Shown in pieces: positions 6,847 to 16,486 of a DNA stretch of 50,165 nt (its first letter is position 1; each line of letters opens with the position of its first letter). Position numbers and translations under genes: made by a program. A model generated the notes under the pieces. The model was given only the letters and a program-made list of their open reading frames with translations, was not told the DNA's origin and did no database searches. The DNA is from Kingella sp. (in: b-proteobacteria) (GTDB lineage: Bacteria; Pseudomonadota; Gammaproteobacteria; Burkholderiales; Neisseriaceae): assembly GCF_030527935.1 (NCBI RefSeq), contig NZ_JAUMZV010000015.1, forward strand, positions 1-50,165, given 5' to 3'.

Positions 6847-7980
6847 TCAAGCCCACTCCGCCAACGCTGCGCGCAAATCATCCAAGCCCGCGCCGCTGTT
6901 TGCTGACACGCGCACGGCAACGGTTTGCCCTGCGTGGTTTTTCAGGCTGCCTGCGCGTTGTTCCGCTTCGGGCAGTAAATCTATTTTGTTGTACAGCAAA
7001 ATCTGCGGGATTTTATCGGCGTGGATTTCGGCTAACACGGCGTTCACGTCTTGGATTTTGCGCTCGTGTTCGGCATCGCTCGCGTCCACAATATGCAGCA
7101 GCACATCCGCCAGCGCGGTTTCTTCCAGCGTGGCGGCAAAGGCGGAAACAAGCTGGTGCGGCAAATCCTGCACAAAGCCCACGGTGTCGGTCAAAATCAC
7201 GCTGGCGGCGGGGTTGAGATACAGCCGCCGCGCGGTGGTGTCTAGCGTGGCGAAAAGCTGGTCTTTGGCGAACACGCTGGATTTGGTTAGGCGGTTGAAC
7301 AGGGTGGATTTGCCTGCGTTGGTGTAGCCGACAATCGCCATCGTTTTCAGGCTGCCTGAAAGGCGGGATTTGCGCCGTGTTTCGCGCTGTTTTTTTACGT
7401 TGGCGAGCTGGCGTTTGAGCGCGGTGATTTTGGTTTGAATCAGACGACGGTCGGTTTCTAGCTGGGTTTCGCCCGGTCCTTTTAGCCCGATGCCGCCTTT
7501 TTGGCTTTGCAAATGCCCGTAGCCGCGCACAAGGCGGCTGGCTAGGTGGTTGAGCTGAGCGAGTTCCACTTGCAGCTTGCCTTCTTGCGATTGGGCACGT
7601 TGGGCGAAGATGGCGAGTATCAGCCCCACGCGGTCTAGCACGCGGCATTGCAAGGCGCGTTCTAGGTTGCGCTCTTGGGTGGGCGTGAGCTCGTGGTTGA
7701 AGATAACGAGTTGGATTTGGTGTTGCGCGACCAGCCCAGCAAGCTCTTCGGCTTTGCCTGTGCCGACAAATAGCGCGGTGTGTGGGGTGTCGCGCTTGGC
7801 GGTTTCGCTGTGGATAAGCTCGCCACCTGTGGCGCGGACGAGTTCGGCGGCTTCCATGCAGGCAGCCTGAAAGCTGCGTTCGCGCGTTTGGTTGCTGCCT
7901 GTGTATTGGTTGGACAGCAGCACGCAAACCAGCATGATGCGCTCGGCTTGGGCTAGGGTTTTGTTGGTGGTGTGGGGCAT
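6847..7980 (-). CDS. hflX: GTPase HflX
   Basis: A 377-residue ribosome-associated GTPase that splits stalled or hibernating 70S ribosomes. The N-terminal HflX domain carries the GKAEEL and FNHELTPTQERNLE segments, followed by the glycine-rich KGGIGLKGPGETQLETDRR linker. The G domain has G1 GYTNAGKST (about residues 218-226), G3 DTVGF and G4 YNKID. I place the start at the ATG at 7980 (MPHTTNKTLAQAERIM). An upstream in-frame extension to 8106 merely translates uptake sequences (RQPE-type peptides), and homologues start near my choice. The linker before G1 (RLSGSLKTM) is encoded by a kingDUS inside the coding sequence. hfq is not adjacent, unlike in enterobacteria. Confidence 0.95.
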   Translation of the reverse strand: MPHTTNKTLAQAERIMLVCVLLSNQYTGSNQTRERSFQAACMEAAELVRATGGELIHSETAKRDTPHTALFVGTGKAEELAGLVAQHQIQLVIFNHELTPTQERNLERALQCRVLDRVGLILAIFAQRAQSQEGKLQVELAQLNHLASRLVRGYGHLQSQKGGIGLKGPGETQLETDRRLIQTKITALKRQLANVKKQRETRRKSRLSGSLKTMAIVGYTNAGKSTLFNRLTKSSVFAKDQLFATLDTTARRLYLNPAASVILTDTVGFVQDLPHQLVSAFAATLEETALADVLLHIVDASDAEHERKIQDVNAVLAEIHADKIPQILLYNKIDLLPEAEQRAGSLKNHAGQTVAVRVSANSGAGLDDLRAALAEWA

Positions 7981-8178
7981 GGTGGGGCTTTCGGGATTAG
8001 GCAGCCTGAAAGTGGGGGGTGGGGTTTCAGGCTGCCTTGATGGATGTGCGTAGGCCGGACACTTGTTGCCCGACTGATGTTTGTGCGCTGGTGGTTTGTC
8101 GGGCATAAAGGCCCGACCTACGGAAATGTTTTTCAGGCTGCCTTGATGGGTTAAGCAATAGGCAGCCTGAAATCATGT

Positions 8179-9447
8179 TTACGCTTCTTTGCGTTGGAAC
8201 ACGGCGGCAAAGAAGCCGTCTGTGTTATGCGTGGCGGTGTCTAGGCGCAGGTATTTGCCTGTGTTGAGCGGGATTTTTTGCGCGGCGAAAAGTTCGCTGC
8301 AATCCAGCAGCTCAAAGTCGGGATGCTGTTGCAAGAAGCGTTCGGCTTGGGCTTCGTTTTCTTCGGGCAGGATGCTGCACGTGGCGTAAACCAGCCGCCC
8401 ACCTGTGCGCACGAGTGCGGCGGCGGCGTGCAAAATGCTTTGCTGTTGGGCTTGCAAGCTGGCAAGGGTGTCGGGCGATTGGCGGTATTTTAGGTCGGGA
8501 TTGCGGCGCAGTGTGCCCAGCCCCGAGCAGGGCGCGTCCACCAGCACGCGGTCGGCTTTGCCTGCCAGTCTGGCGATGCGCGGGTCGGTTTCGCTGTGGA
8601 TTTTTTCGGGGTGGATGTTGGATAGCCCTGCGCGGGTCATGCGTGGTTTTAGGTTGGCAAGGCGTTTTTCGGATACGTCAAAGGCGTAGATGCGCCCTTT
8701 GTTTGCCATTTGTGCGCCGATGGCTAGGGTTTTGCCGCCTGCGCCTGCGCAAAAATCTACGATGATTTCGCCGCGTTTGGCGTTCACAAGCTGGGCGAGC
8801 AGTTGGCTGCCTTCGTCTTGCACTTCTATGGTGCCGTCTAAAAACAGCGGGTGTTGGTTGAGCGCGGGCTTGTTGGTGAAGCGGATGCCGTGCGGGGCGA
8901 GTGGGGTGGCGATGGCTTGCGGGTAGTCGGCTTGCAGTTGGGCAAGGGCTTTGTCGCGCTTGCTGTTAAGCGTGTTCACGCGCACATCCAGCGGGGCGGG
9001 CTGGGTGATGCTGCGCCCGAAGGCGAGAATTTGTTCATCGGTGAGATGCTGTTGTAAGCGGGCAATCAGCCAGTCGGGCAGCTCGGCGGCGGTGTTTAGG
9101 CAGCCTGAAAATTCGTTTTTGCGGGCTTTCAGGCTGCTGAGTAATTCTTTTTCGTTGTCGGCGCGGTTGAGCAAATCTTCAATTTGGCTGATGCTGACGC
9201 TGCGCCCGAGTATCAGCGCGGCAAGGGCGGCTTTGCGCGATTGCACGGCGGGGCGGCGCAGGGCAGCGGCGATTTTTTGATAATGGCGGATGGCGGCAAA
9301 GGCGGTTTCGGCGATTTCGTGGCGGTCGTTGCGCCCGAGCTTGCGGTGGTTGCGCAGGTAGTTGGATAGGACGACGTCGGCGGGTTGTTCAAAGGTGAGC
9401 ATTTGGGCGAGAACGGCGGCGGTGTGGGTGAGTTGGGTTGGGGTCAT
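8179..9447 (-). CDS. rsmB: 16S rRNA (cytosine967-C5)-methyltransferase RsmB
   Basis: A 422-residue RsmB-type enzyme that methylates C967 of 16S rRNA with S-adenosylmethionine. It has an N-terminal NusB-like RNA-binding domain (about residues 1-140) and a C-terminal Rossmann methyltransferase domain. Visible motifs are the SAM loop DFCAGAGGKTLAIGAQM, motif IV VDAPCSGLGTLRRNPDLKY and motif VI VYATCSILPEENE; the cysteines in PCSG and TCS are the release and nucleophile residues. The start is set at the ATG at 9447 because the longer frame upstream encodes only uptake-sequence and low-complexity peptides. A kingDUS inside the gene encodes part of a poorly conserved loop (FSGCLNTAAEL). It follows hflX in the same direction but has its own terminator. 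Confidence 0.93.
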   Translation of the reverse strand: MTPTQLTHTAAVLAQMLTFEQPADVVLSNYLRNHRKLGRNDRHEIAETAFAAIRHYQKIAAALRRPAVQSRKAALAALILGRSVSISQIEDLLNRADNEKELLSSLKARKNEFSGCLNTAAELPDWLIARLQQHLTDEQILAFGRSITQPAPLDVRVNTLNSKRDKALAQLQADYPQAIATPLAPHGIRFTNKPALNQHPLFLDGTIEVQDEGSQLLAQLVNAKRGEIIVDFCAGAGGKTLAIGAQMANKGRIYAFDVSEKRLANLKPRMTRAGLSNIHPEKIHSETDPRIARLAGKADRVLVDAPCSGLGTLRRNPDLKYRQSPDTLASLQAQQQSILHAAAALVRTGGRLVYATCSILPEENEAQAERFLQQHPDFELLDCSELFAAQKIPLNTGKYLRLDTATHNTDGFFAAVFQRKEA

Positions 9448-9648
9448 GGTTGGGGTGGGGGGTAGGTTGAAAAAGAGGGGTATTTTAACTGGTTTGCGGG
9501 TGGGCGTTGTGTTGGGGTGGGGTTCAGGCTGCTTAATTTGTTTCTGTTTAGGCAGCCTGAAAGGCAATCTATTCAGTAAAAAAATTCGTTTGGCAGAATA
9601 CCAAGCGATTTTGTTTTTTTCAGGCTGCCTTTGTAAACGATACAAACC

Positions 9649-9674
9649 GCGTGCGCAGCAAGCTGCACACCCTA
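9649..9674. repeat. Single unit of the TAGGGTGTGCAGC palindrome family
   Basis: Exact 26-nt copy, in reverse orientation, of the arm seen at 5568-5593. It lies between rsmB and the epimerase gene beside a kingDUS hairpin. Confidence 0.75.
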
Positions 9675-9729
9675 CGCTTTGGTTTCAGGCTGCCTTGATG
9701 CGCTAAACCCAAGGCAGCCTGAAACCGAT

Positions 9730-10665
9730 TTAGCAGTTTTCCAATTGGTAAACGGTTACAAATTCGCGCGTTTGCATGGGCGCAAGCTGGATTAAGCCGA
9801 TTTGGTTGTTGAACGCATCGGGCGCGCTGCTCAGGTTTTCCAGCGCGATGCTGTCGCGTTGCGGCGGGGTGTAGGCTTGCACGAAGGGGTAGCTCGCTTC
9901 GGGCGTGATGCTCAACTGGATGCGCTCGCCTTGCAGGATAACGGCGGGCTGGGCGAAATCGGGGGTGAGCACGAAGCAGTTGTCCAGCTCGGTTTGGGCG
10001 ATGGGCGTGCGGTGGGCAAAGGGGTTGCTGTTGATGGTTGCGCCTGTGGGCAGCATTTGCGGGTTAAAGGCGAGCTGTTGTTGGCTGCGGATTTTGAGTT
10101 GCCAGCTTGCCATGTCGCCATCTACGGCAAAATAGGGATGCCAGCCGTCGGCAATGGGGATGGGGCTGTCGCTTAGGTTGGTTACTTGGCTGCTGATGCG
10201 CAGTTTGCCGTGGTTTTCCAGCGTGTAAGTGATTTGGATGCGGTAGGCAAAGGGGTAGCCGCTGTCTTCGCTGCGATAGTAGGTGTGGACTAGGGTAATG
10301 CTGGCGCTGCTGGCGTTGCTGTGGCTGCTGCGCAGTTGAAAGGGCGCGTCAAAGATTAAGCCGTGTATCGCGCTGTTGCCCAGTTTGAATTTGTTTACCG
10401 TTTTCAGGCTGCCTTGATGGGTGTATTGCGCGTTTGCCAGTCGGCAAACAAAGGGGCTGAGTTTTGCGCTGCGAAAGAGTTGGGTAAGCGTTTCTTGCGC
10501 GTGTTGCGGCGAAGCATAGGCGGCGACCACGTTGTGCCATTGCCCGGTGGCTTGGCGGATGGCAAAGCGGTTGAGCAGCGCGCCAAAGGGGTAGATTTCC
10601 ACTTGGTATTGGTTGGGCTGGCTGATTTGGATGGTTTGCGGGGTGATTTGGATGGCGAAAGACAT
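9730..10665 (-). CDS. Aldose 1-epimerase family protein (galactose mutarotase-like)
   Basis: A 311-residue beta-sandwich protein of the aldose 1-epimerase superfamily, which interconverts anomers of aldoses or sugar phosphates. The catalytic-histidine strand is seen as ADGWHPYFAVDG (about residues 193-204), and earlier family strands as YPFAYRIQITYTL. The AIHGLIFDAPF segment supplies the first conserved histidine. It lacks flanking galactose genes, so the physiological sugar is unknown and it may belong to the YeaD/YphB-like subgroups. The GSLK segment is kingDUS-encoded. It starts at an ATG 14 bases after a weak AAGGAA and ends within a kingDUS hairpin (about 9685-9725) that serves as terminator. 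Confidence 0.82.
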   Translation of the reverse strand: MSFAIQITPQTIQISQPNQYQVEIYPFGALLNRFAIRQATGQWHNVVAAYASPQHAQETLTQLFRSAKLSPFVCRLANAQYTHQGSLKTVNKFKLGNSAIHGLIFDAPFQLRSSHSNASSASITLVHTYYRSEDSGYPFAYRIQITYTLENHGKLRISSQVTNLSDSPIPIADGWHPYFAVDGDMASWQLKIRSQQQLAFNPQMLPTGATINSNPFAHRTPIAQTELDNCFVLTPDFAQPAVILQGERIQLSITPEASYPFVQAYTPPQRDSIALENLSSAPDAFNNQIGLIQLAPMQTREFVTVYQLENC

Positions 10666-10929
10666 GGGGATTTCCTTGTGGGTTTGGGGTAGATGGGGTT
10701 TTCAGGCTGCCTATCGTTCATTTGTATAGGCAGCCTGAAACCTAAAATGGAACAGCGGCGGCTCGCCGCCAACGCTTCAAACATAGCATGACTGGTTTAC
10801 TACCATGTCGGCGAGCCGCCGATGCTCCATTGGTTACAGGTTTTGCAAAGGTTTCAGGCTGCCTTATAGGCAAACAATAGGCAGCCTGAAAACCATCAGC
10901 AGCCTGAAACCGCATCAACAAAAAAAAAA
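10666..10929. other. Intergenic repeats between the epimerase and ponA
   Basis: No gene is seen. It holds a kingDUS hairpin (about 10701-10740) and two inverted copies of the GGCGAGCCGCCG/CGGCGGCTCGCC family (about 10743-10775 and 10805-10835), followed by GCAAAGGTTTCAGGCTGCC and further uptake words. Confidence 0.6.
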
Positions 10930-10965
10930 ATCGCCAAAAGCAGTTTTCAGGCTACCTTTGGCGAT
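10930..10965 (-). terminator. Intrinsic terminator of ponA
   Basis: On the minus strand a stem ATCGCCAAA / TTTGGCGAT (arms 10957-10965 and 10930-10938), whose loop carries AGGTAGCCTGAAA, is followed by eleven Ts (10920-10930 on the plus strand reads as As). It lies 11 bases past the ponA stop codon. Confidence 0.85.
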
Positions 10966-10975
10966 GGTTTGACCG

Positions 10976-13375
10976 CTAGTCTTCAAAGAATGCGTTGGCA
11001 GCATCATCGCCATTGCTATTGCTGCGGCTGCGGCTTGGCGGGTTGCTTTGCACAGGGCGCAATTCGCGCTCGCCCGCGCCGCTGTCGTTATCAACAGGCG
11101 ACAAGTCTTGCTCTTGCGCTTTGGGTTTGTTCAACGGACGCACCACTTCGGGTTGGTCGGTGGTGTTATCCAACGGCAAGTGCTCATCGGTGGTTTGGCG
11201 TTCTTTTAAGTACACTTCGCCATCGCGTTTCACCACGCCTTTGGGTTCAACAAACTTGCTCACAGGCTTGCCTTTAAGGGCAAAGCGCATATAGTTTATC
11301 CACACAGGCAGCGCAATTTTGCCGCCAAACGCGCCTTTGCCAATGGTGCGCGGCTTGTCGTAGCCAATGTAAACAGCGGTTACGATTTTGGGCGTGTAGC
11401 CCACAAACCAAGCATCTTTAAAGTCGTTGGTTGTGCCCGTTTTGCCCGCAATATCGCTGCGACCGAGCGCGTTGGTTGCCGCGCCCGTGCCTTTGGTGGC
11501 AACGTCGTGCAAGATAGAAGTCATCACATAAGCATTGCGCGGGTCAATCACTTGCGGCGCGGTTTTGCCCGCCACCAAAGGCTGCATTTCGGCGCGCAAA
11601 TTGTCTTTGCTGTCAAAAATCTTATCAATCACATAATGGGCAACTTTATAGCCACCATTGGCAAACACCGCATAACCTTCCGCCATTTGCATCGGCGTAA
11701 CCGAAGCCGTGCCCAGCGCGATAGACAGCGCAGGCGGGATTTGTTCCGCCGTAAAGCCAAAGCGTTGCACATAAGCGCGCAAATAGCTCACGCCCATTGC
11801 TTGCGCAATCCGCACCGATACCGTGTTTTTAGACCACGTTAAGGCTTGGCGCAGCGTAATCATGCCCGAATAAGAACCGCCCGAGTTCTGCGGAGACCAG
11901 CCGCGAATCGTAATCGGCGCATCGTTCACCAGCGTAGAAGCGGTAAACCCTTTGGACAACGCCGCCGAGTAAACAAACGGCTTAAAGGTAGACCCTGGTT
12001 GGCGCATACTTTGCGTGGCGCGGTTAAACGCCTTGCTGTGGAAATCATAACCACCCACCAAAGCCTGCACCGCACCCGTTTGCGCATCAATGGAAACCAA
12101 CGCGCCTTGAATTTCAGGCTGCTGTGTAACCGTCCAATTGCCGCTTTTCAGCTTCATCACACGAATCACCGAGCCTACTTTAATCGCCTTGTCGCCCAGC
12201 TTTTTATTGCCGATGGCGTTACGCGCAATGCCCATATCGCCCAGCTTCAAGGTTGCCTTTTTGCCCCCCTGCATATAAGCCACAATCCCCTGTTTACCCG
12301 CTTCAATCACCACCGCAGGCACCATGCCTTCAACCGTATAAGTGTTGGCAAGAAATTGCTCCGCCGCGTCTTCCATGTCTTCGGGTTCAACCGAGCTGAA
12401 ATCCAACTGCTGCTCCGCGCCCGCATAAGCACGCCCCGCGCTTAAACTGCGCAAAGTATTGCGCAGCGCAGTCGTCGCCGCCTTTTGATGCGCCACGCTC
12501 ACGGTGGTGTAAACCTTTAAGCCCTTGGTGTACGCATCTTCGCCATAGCGTTCAAACAATTCTTGACGCGCCATTTCCGCCACATACAAAGAATTTTGGT
12601 CCACATCCACGCGATAACGCTCATAAGTAAGCTGCTCATTTAACGCAGCCGTGCGCTCCGCTGGCGAAATCATGTTCAATTCCACCATGTTGTTCAAAAT
12701 ATACTCTTGACGCACTCGCGCACGCTCAGGGTTCACAATCGGGTTAAAGGTAGAAGGCGCTTTGGGCAATCCCGCCAAAATGGTCGCTTCTGCCAGCGTT
12801 AAATCGCGCACTTCCTTGTTGAAATACACTTTCGCCGCCGAAGCAAAACCATAAGCGCGTTGCCCCAAATAAATTTGGTTGAAATACAGCTCCAAAATTT
12901 GGTCTTTGGTCAGCGTTTTTTCAATTTTGTAAGCCAGCAAGGCTTCGTTAAATTTGCGCGTCATCGTGCGCTCATTGGTTAAGTAAAAATTACGCGCCAC
13001 TTGCTGCGTAATCGTACTCGCCCCTTGTTTCGTGCCACCCGAAGCATTGCTCAAAGCCGCACGAATCACACCAATCACATCCACGCCCCAATGTTCGCGG
13101 AAACGCTTATCTTCCGCCGCAATCACCGCGTTTTTCAAAACATCGGGAAATTGGTCAATAGGCGTAAAGGCGCGTTTCTCATCGCCATAAGAACCAATCA
13201 CCACCCCTTCGGACGAATAAATCGTTAAAGGCTCGTGTGGTTGGTAATATTTAACCGCATCAAGCGGCGGAAGTTTCGGGTATGTGACTAAAATTGCAAC
13301 AGTCACCAAACCGACTGCAAATAGGAATAAACCTAATAACAGCCCCAAAAACGTCGTAATCAATTTCTTAATCAT
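10976..13375 (-). CDS. ponA: Penicillin-binding protein 1A (bifunctional peptidoglycan synthase)
   Basis: A 799-residue class A PBP that polymerises glycan strands and cross-links peptides at the inner membrane. It has a cytoplasmic MIKK start and one membrane segment (about residues 8-30). The GT51 transglycosylase domain shows AAEDKRFREHWGVD and GASTITQQVARNF. The transpeptidase domain has the active-site SxxK in RQPGSTFKPF, the SxN motif in WSKNTVS and KTGTT. The residue equivalent to gonococcal Leu421 (resistance change L421P) is isoleucine in EIQGALVS, not proline. The tail is acidic and low complexity. I choose ATG 13375 because MIKK starts are shared with neisserial PBP1 of 798 residues. 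It is divergent from pilM, the conserved neisserial arrangement. Confidence 0.96.
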   Translation of the reverse strand: MIKKLITTFLGLLLGLFLFAVGLVTVAILVTYPKLPPLDAVKYYQPHEPLTIYSSEGVVIGSYGDEKRAFTPIDQFPDVLKNAVIAAEDKRFREHWGVDVIGVIRAALSNASGGTKQGASTITQQVARNFYLTNERTMTRKFNEALLAYKIEKTLTKDQILELYFNQIYLGQRAYGFASAAKVYFNKEVRDLTLAEATILAGLPKAPSTFNPIVNPERARVRQEYILNNMVELNMISPAERTAALNEQLTYERYRVDVDQNSLYVAEMARQELFERYGEDAYTKGLKVYTTVSVAHQKAATTALRNTLRSLSAGRAYAGAEQQLDFSSVEPEDMEDAAEQFLANTYTVEGMVPAVVIEAGKQGIVAYMQGGKKATLKLGDMGIARNAIGNKKLGDKAIKVGSVIRVMKLKSGNWTVTQQPEIQGALVSIDAQTGAVQALVGGYDFHSKAFNRATQSMRQPGSTFKPFVYSAALSKGFTASTLVNDAPITIRGWSPQNSGGSYSGMITLRQALTWSKNTVSVRIAQAMGVSYLRAYVQRFGFTAEQIPPALSIALGTASVTPMQMAEGYAVFANGGYKVAHYVIDKIFDSKDNLRAEMQPLVAGKTAPQVIDPRNAYVMTSILHDVATKGTGAATNALGRSDIAGKTGTTNDFKDAWFVGYTPKIVTAVYIGYDKPRTIGKGAFGGKIALPVWINYMRFALKGKPVSKFVEPKGVVKRDGEVYLKERQTTDEHLPLDNTTDQPEVVRPLNKPKAQEQDLSPVDNDSGAGERELRPVQSNPPSRSRSNSNGDDAANAFFED

Positions 13376-13518
13376 AAAATTTCTCGCAGCGATAATGCAC
13401 AAAATCGCCATGTGTTTTTTTAAATAAAGTAAAATATCGCATGAATTTGTTATTGGATGAAAACCAAAGCGACAAATGACATTATAAATGTTTTATGCGT
13501 TAGGTAAGGACTTAAATC

Positions 13519-14622
13519 ATGCGCTCAAAGAAAACCGAGAAAAAAACGAGTAATAAGAAAGCTATGGCTACATCAGGGCGTAGCGTCATTGGTGTGGACA
13601 TCAGCCCAAGCCATATCCGTATGGTGCAACTGTCTGGTCGTCAATTAAGTCAAGTTCAGCTTGAAAAATATGCCATTACCACCTTGCCTGCCAATGTGGT
13701 TTCAGGTGGCGAAGTGGTGGATTTTGACCAACTTGTCTCTCATCTGCAACAGTGTTACAGCAAAATGAAAACCAATTGCAAGCAAGCCAATATCGCCTTG
13801 CCAGCAAGTGCCGTAACCATTGAAGAGAACTTGCGCTTTGTGCCAGAAGGTAGCGACATGACGGTGCAAGAGTTTGTTGAGTTAGAAGTGGCTAATATTG
13901 GTTCACTTGATGAAATGAATTACGACTGGAACGTTTTGTCGGGCAATGCAGGCGGCGAGCAAACTATTTTAATGGTTGCTGCCAAAAAAGAAGCCGTTGA
14001 ACGCGCAACAGATTTGTTAGATGAAGTGGGTATCAATGCTTCCAATGTTGATGTGGATATTTTTGCTGTGGCAAACGCTTTTGCCTATGCCGATATGCAA
14101 AATGGCGATAGCTTCGGTCGTCAGCGTATCGCATTGTTTGATATTGGCGACACCGTATTAAAAGCCCTAATTGTAGAAAACGGACAAATTCTCTACAAAC
14201 AAGAAAGCAATTTTGGTTTGGAACAATTGGTGCAATCGGTGCAACGTGCTTACCAAGTAACAGATGGCGAAGCATTGGCCATGATTACAGGCGAAATGAG
14301 ACGACCTGATGATTATAAAGCAATGGTGGTAGATGGCTTTAATGCACAAATTGCCCAAGAAGTTCAACGTGTGATGCAGTTCTTTTACGCTACACAAAAC
14401 ATGGATAGCATGTCTAATGTTAAGCATATTTATATTAGCGGTAGTGGCTGCGCTGCGCCGGGTATTTCAGAAGTTGTGTATGCGCAAACAAATATTGCAA
14501 CAGAGCAATTGAATCCAGCTTCTTTTGCAATCAATAAGCTAAAAGGCGATGGTGCACGATTTGAAAAAGATGCAGCATCATTAACAACAGCATTCGGTTT
14601 AGCTTTGAGAGGGTTAGTATAA
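13519..14622 (+). CDS. pilM: Type IV pilus inner-membrane platform protein PilM
   Basis: A 367-residue cytoplasmic actin-like ATPase that forms the base of the pilus alignment complex by gripping the PilN tail. The nucleotide-binding fold is visible as VIGVDISPSHIRMVQLSG (phosphate-1), ALFDIGDTVLKALIV (phosphate-2) and YISGSGCAAPG (adenosine loop). The start has AAGGA 8 bases upstream; a second ATG at 13564 would remove a lysine-rich leader of 15 residues. It is the first gene of pilMNOPQ, with only 1 base before pilN. The whole cluster is visibly AT-richer than its neighbours and holds almost no uptake sequence. Confidence 0.95.
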   Translation: MRSKKTEKKTSNKKAMATSGRSVIGVDISPSHIRMVQLSGRQLSQVQLEKYAITTLPANVVSGGEVVDFDQLVSHLQQCYSKMKTNCKQANIALPASAVTIEENLRFVPEGSDMTVQEFVELEVANIGSLDEMNYDWNVLSGNAGGEQTILMVAAKKEAVERATDLLDEVGINASNVDVDIFAVANAFAYADMQNGDSFGRQRIALFDIGDTVLKALIVENGQILYKQESNFGLEQLVQSVQRAYQVTDGEALAMITGEMRRPDDYKAMVVDGFNAQIAQEVQRVMQFFYATQNMDSMSNVKHIYISGSGCAAPGISEVVYAQTNIATEQLNPASFAINKLKGDGARFEKDAASLTTAFGLALRGLV

Positions 14623-14623
14623 A

Positions 14624-15268
14624 ATGAACTTAATTAAAATTAACTTGTTGCCATATCGCGAGATATTGGAGCAAAAACAAAAGAAACAATTTCAGTTTGT
14701 TATGCTTTTTGGTGTGGCAGCAGGTGGCGTTGCAGCTTTCCTTGTTTGGGGTGCACTGGCAGGCTTGATAACAAACCAAGAAGGTAGAAATGAAGAGTTG
14801 AATGCGGGTATCAAAGAACTTGATGCGCAAATTGTAAAAGTTAAAGAATTGCAAGCGCAAAAGCAAAGTTTCTTGGAGCGTAAACAAAAAGTTGAAGAGC
14901 TGGATAATAAACGCTTTGAAGGTGCGCGAATTGTTGATACGGTAAATCAACTTGTCCCAGAGGGTTCCTATTTAACCAGTATCCAAAATATTGGCGGGAG
15001 TGATGCACAAATTAGCAATACTTACACTTTGGTGGGTAAAGCGATTAGTGATAATAAAGTTGCTATGTTTATGACTGCATTACCTAGCACAGGTGTGTTT
15101 GATACGCCTAAATTGGATAGCATCAACAAAACAGATAATGGACAAGAATTTAAGATTACTGCGAATTTGTTGGAGCAGAAAAAACCAACAGTAACACAAT
15201 CTTCCGTATCTGCTAAATCAACGGCAACATCCGCGTCAGCTCCTGCGGCATCGGCAACAACAGAATAA
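14624..15268 (+). CDS. pilN: Type IV pilus biogenesis protein PilN
   Basis: A 214-residue bitopic inner-membrane protein. The cytoplasmic tail MNLIKINLLPYREI contains the INLLPYR motif that docks into PilM. One membrane helix follows (about residues 25-50), then a periplasmic coiled coil and a ferredoxin-like domain that pairs with PilO. The C-terminus is a serine/alanine/threonine-rich tail. It begins one base after pilM and is followed by pilO within 10 bases, so translation is coupled. Confidence 0.94.
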   Translation: MNLIKINLLPYREILEQKQKKQFQFVMLFGVAAGGVAAFLVWGALAGLITNQEGRNEELNAGIKELDAQIVKVKELQAQKQSFLERKQKVEELDNKRFEGARIVDTVNQLVPEGSYLTSIQNIGGSDAQISNTYTLVGKAISDNKVAMFMTALPSTGVFDTPKLDSINKTDNGQEFKITANLLEQKKPTVTQSSVSAKSTATSASAPAASATTE

Positions 15269-15275
15269 GGTGATT

Positions 15276-15905
15276 ATGATGAACTTAAATGAAATTCAAT
15301 GGGATAAGCTCCATTTGCAAAGTAAGGCGGTACAATTATTGCTAGCAGCAGCTGTGGCTCTTTTGATTTTAGTTGCTGGTTATTTTGTGTTATTCCAAGG
15401 CCAATGGGATGAATACAAACAGAAACAAGAAGAAGAGGTTAAATTAAAAACAGACTTTGAAACCAAAAGTGTTCAGGCTGCAAGCTTAGATAATCTGAAA
15501 AAAGAATTGGAGTTGATTGAAGCATCGCTGGATGTGTTGTTAAAACAGTTGCCAACAACGGCTGAAATTCCAACGCTTATTCAAGAAATGCACCAAGCAG
15601 CTGCTAAAAATAATCTAACCATGACTAATGTAACACCTGGTGAGGCTGTGGTAGAAAAACCGATTGAGCGTTTGCCAATTGCTATTTCGGTTTCAGGTAG
15701 TTATGAGCAACTTTCTCAATTTATTCGTGATGTTGGCAAAATGTCTCGTATTGTTACATTGGCTAATATCAACCTAACAAGCGCGAATAAATCAGCAAAA
15801 GATGATGGCAGCAAGCTAACGCTCTCAGCAACGGCTAATACATATAAAGCCATGGATCTTTCCCAAGACGCAAAAGCGGCTTCTGCTGCTAGCCAAGCAG
15901 AATAA
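15276..15905 (+). CDS. pilO: Type IV pilus biogenesis protein PilO
   Basis: A 209-residue partner of PilN. It has a short cytoplasmic tail, a membrane helix (LLLAAAVALLILVAGYFVLF, about residues 20-39), a coiled coil and a periplasmic ferredoxin-like fold. I choose the ATG at 15276, or the next codon at 15279; a GTG at 15270 is possible but lies within the AAGG ribosome binding site that serves the ATGs. It forms the alignment complex with PilM, PilN and PilP. Confidence 0.93.
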   Translation: MMNLNEIQWDKLHLQSKAVQLLLAAAVALLILVAGYFVLFQGQWDEYKQKQEEEVKLKTDFETKSVQAASLDNLKKELELIEASLDVLLKQLPTTAEIPTLIQEMHQAAAKNNLTMTNVTPGEAVVEKPIERLPIAISVSGSYEQLSQFIRDVGKMSRIVTLANINLTSANKSAKDDGSKLTLSATANTYKAMDLSQDAKAASAASQAE

Positions 15906-15931
15906 TGAATGTGTAAGAATAGGAAATGACA

Positions 15932-16450
15932 ATGAAAGCAAAACTTTTATTATTATCATCTATTATTTTGCTATCTGCTTGTTCGGAAGAAAGTGGCAAT
16001 GTGCAAGAGTGGATGAACCAAAAGAAAGCAGAGGCGAAAACCAAGGTGCGCCCTGTTGAAGAGCCTGCAAAATTGGAACCAGTAGCATACTTTCCGCCAG
16101 AATTTTCTGGACCAAATGCGTTTAGCACGGCGAGATTGCGTGCAGCATATCAAAATTCGCAAATACCTGATTTAAATAGACCCAAAGAACTGCTAGAAAA
16201 TTATAGTTTAGAAAATCTAAATTATGTGGGTTCAATTGGGGCTGGCAAGGCGTTATCTGCAATGATTGAAGTTGAAGGGCATGTTTATACCGTTAATATT
16301 GGTAATCATGTTGGACAAAACTTTGGTCGTATCGTTCGTATTACGCCTGATGTAATCAAAGTTGTGGAAGTGGTTGAGGATGCATCAGGCAACTGGACGA
16401 ATAGAGAAGCAGAAATCGTTTTAAATGATTCTGGTAACTCAGGTAAATAA
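15932..16450 (+). CDS. pilP: Type IV pilus lipoprotein PilP
   Basis: A 172-residue lipoprotein linking the PilN/PilO inner-membrane complex to the PilQ secretin. The signal peptide ends in the lipobox LLSAC (Cys about residue 17), followed by a disordered stretch and the beta-sandwich domain (NYSLENLNYVGSIGAGKA to the C-terminus). An ATG six bases upstream (15926) is only one base from AGGA, so the ATG at 15932, with a 7-base spacer, is preferred. pilQ starts 36 bases downstream. Confidence 0.93.
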   Translation: MKAKLLLLSSIILLSACSEESGNVQEWMNQKKAEAKTKVRPVEEPAKLEPVAYFPPEFSGPNAFSTARLRAAYQNSQIPDLNRPKELLENYSLENLNYVGSIGAGKALSAMIEVEGHVYTVNIGNHVGQNFGRIVRITPDVIKVVEVVEDASGNWTNREAEIVLNDSGNSGK

Positions 16451-16486
16451 ATCATCAGATTGTAAATTTTGAAAGAGGCTTAAATT

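Noticed and set aside
7013..7927. A 304-codon arginine-rich open frame on the minus strand
   Set aside because: It is another frame of hflX; its composition (Arg/Pro/His-rich) is typical of a shadow frame in GC-rich DNA.
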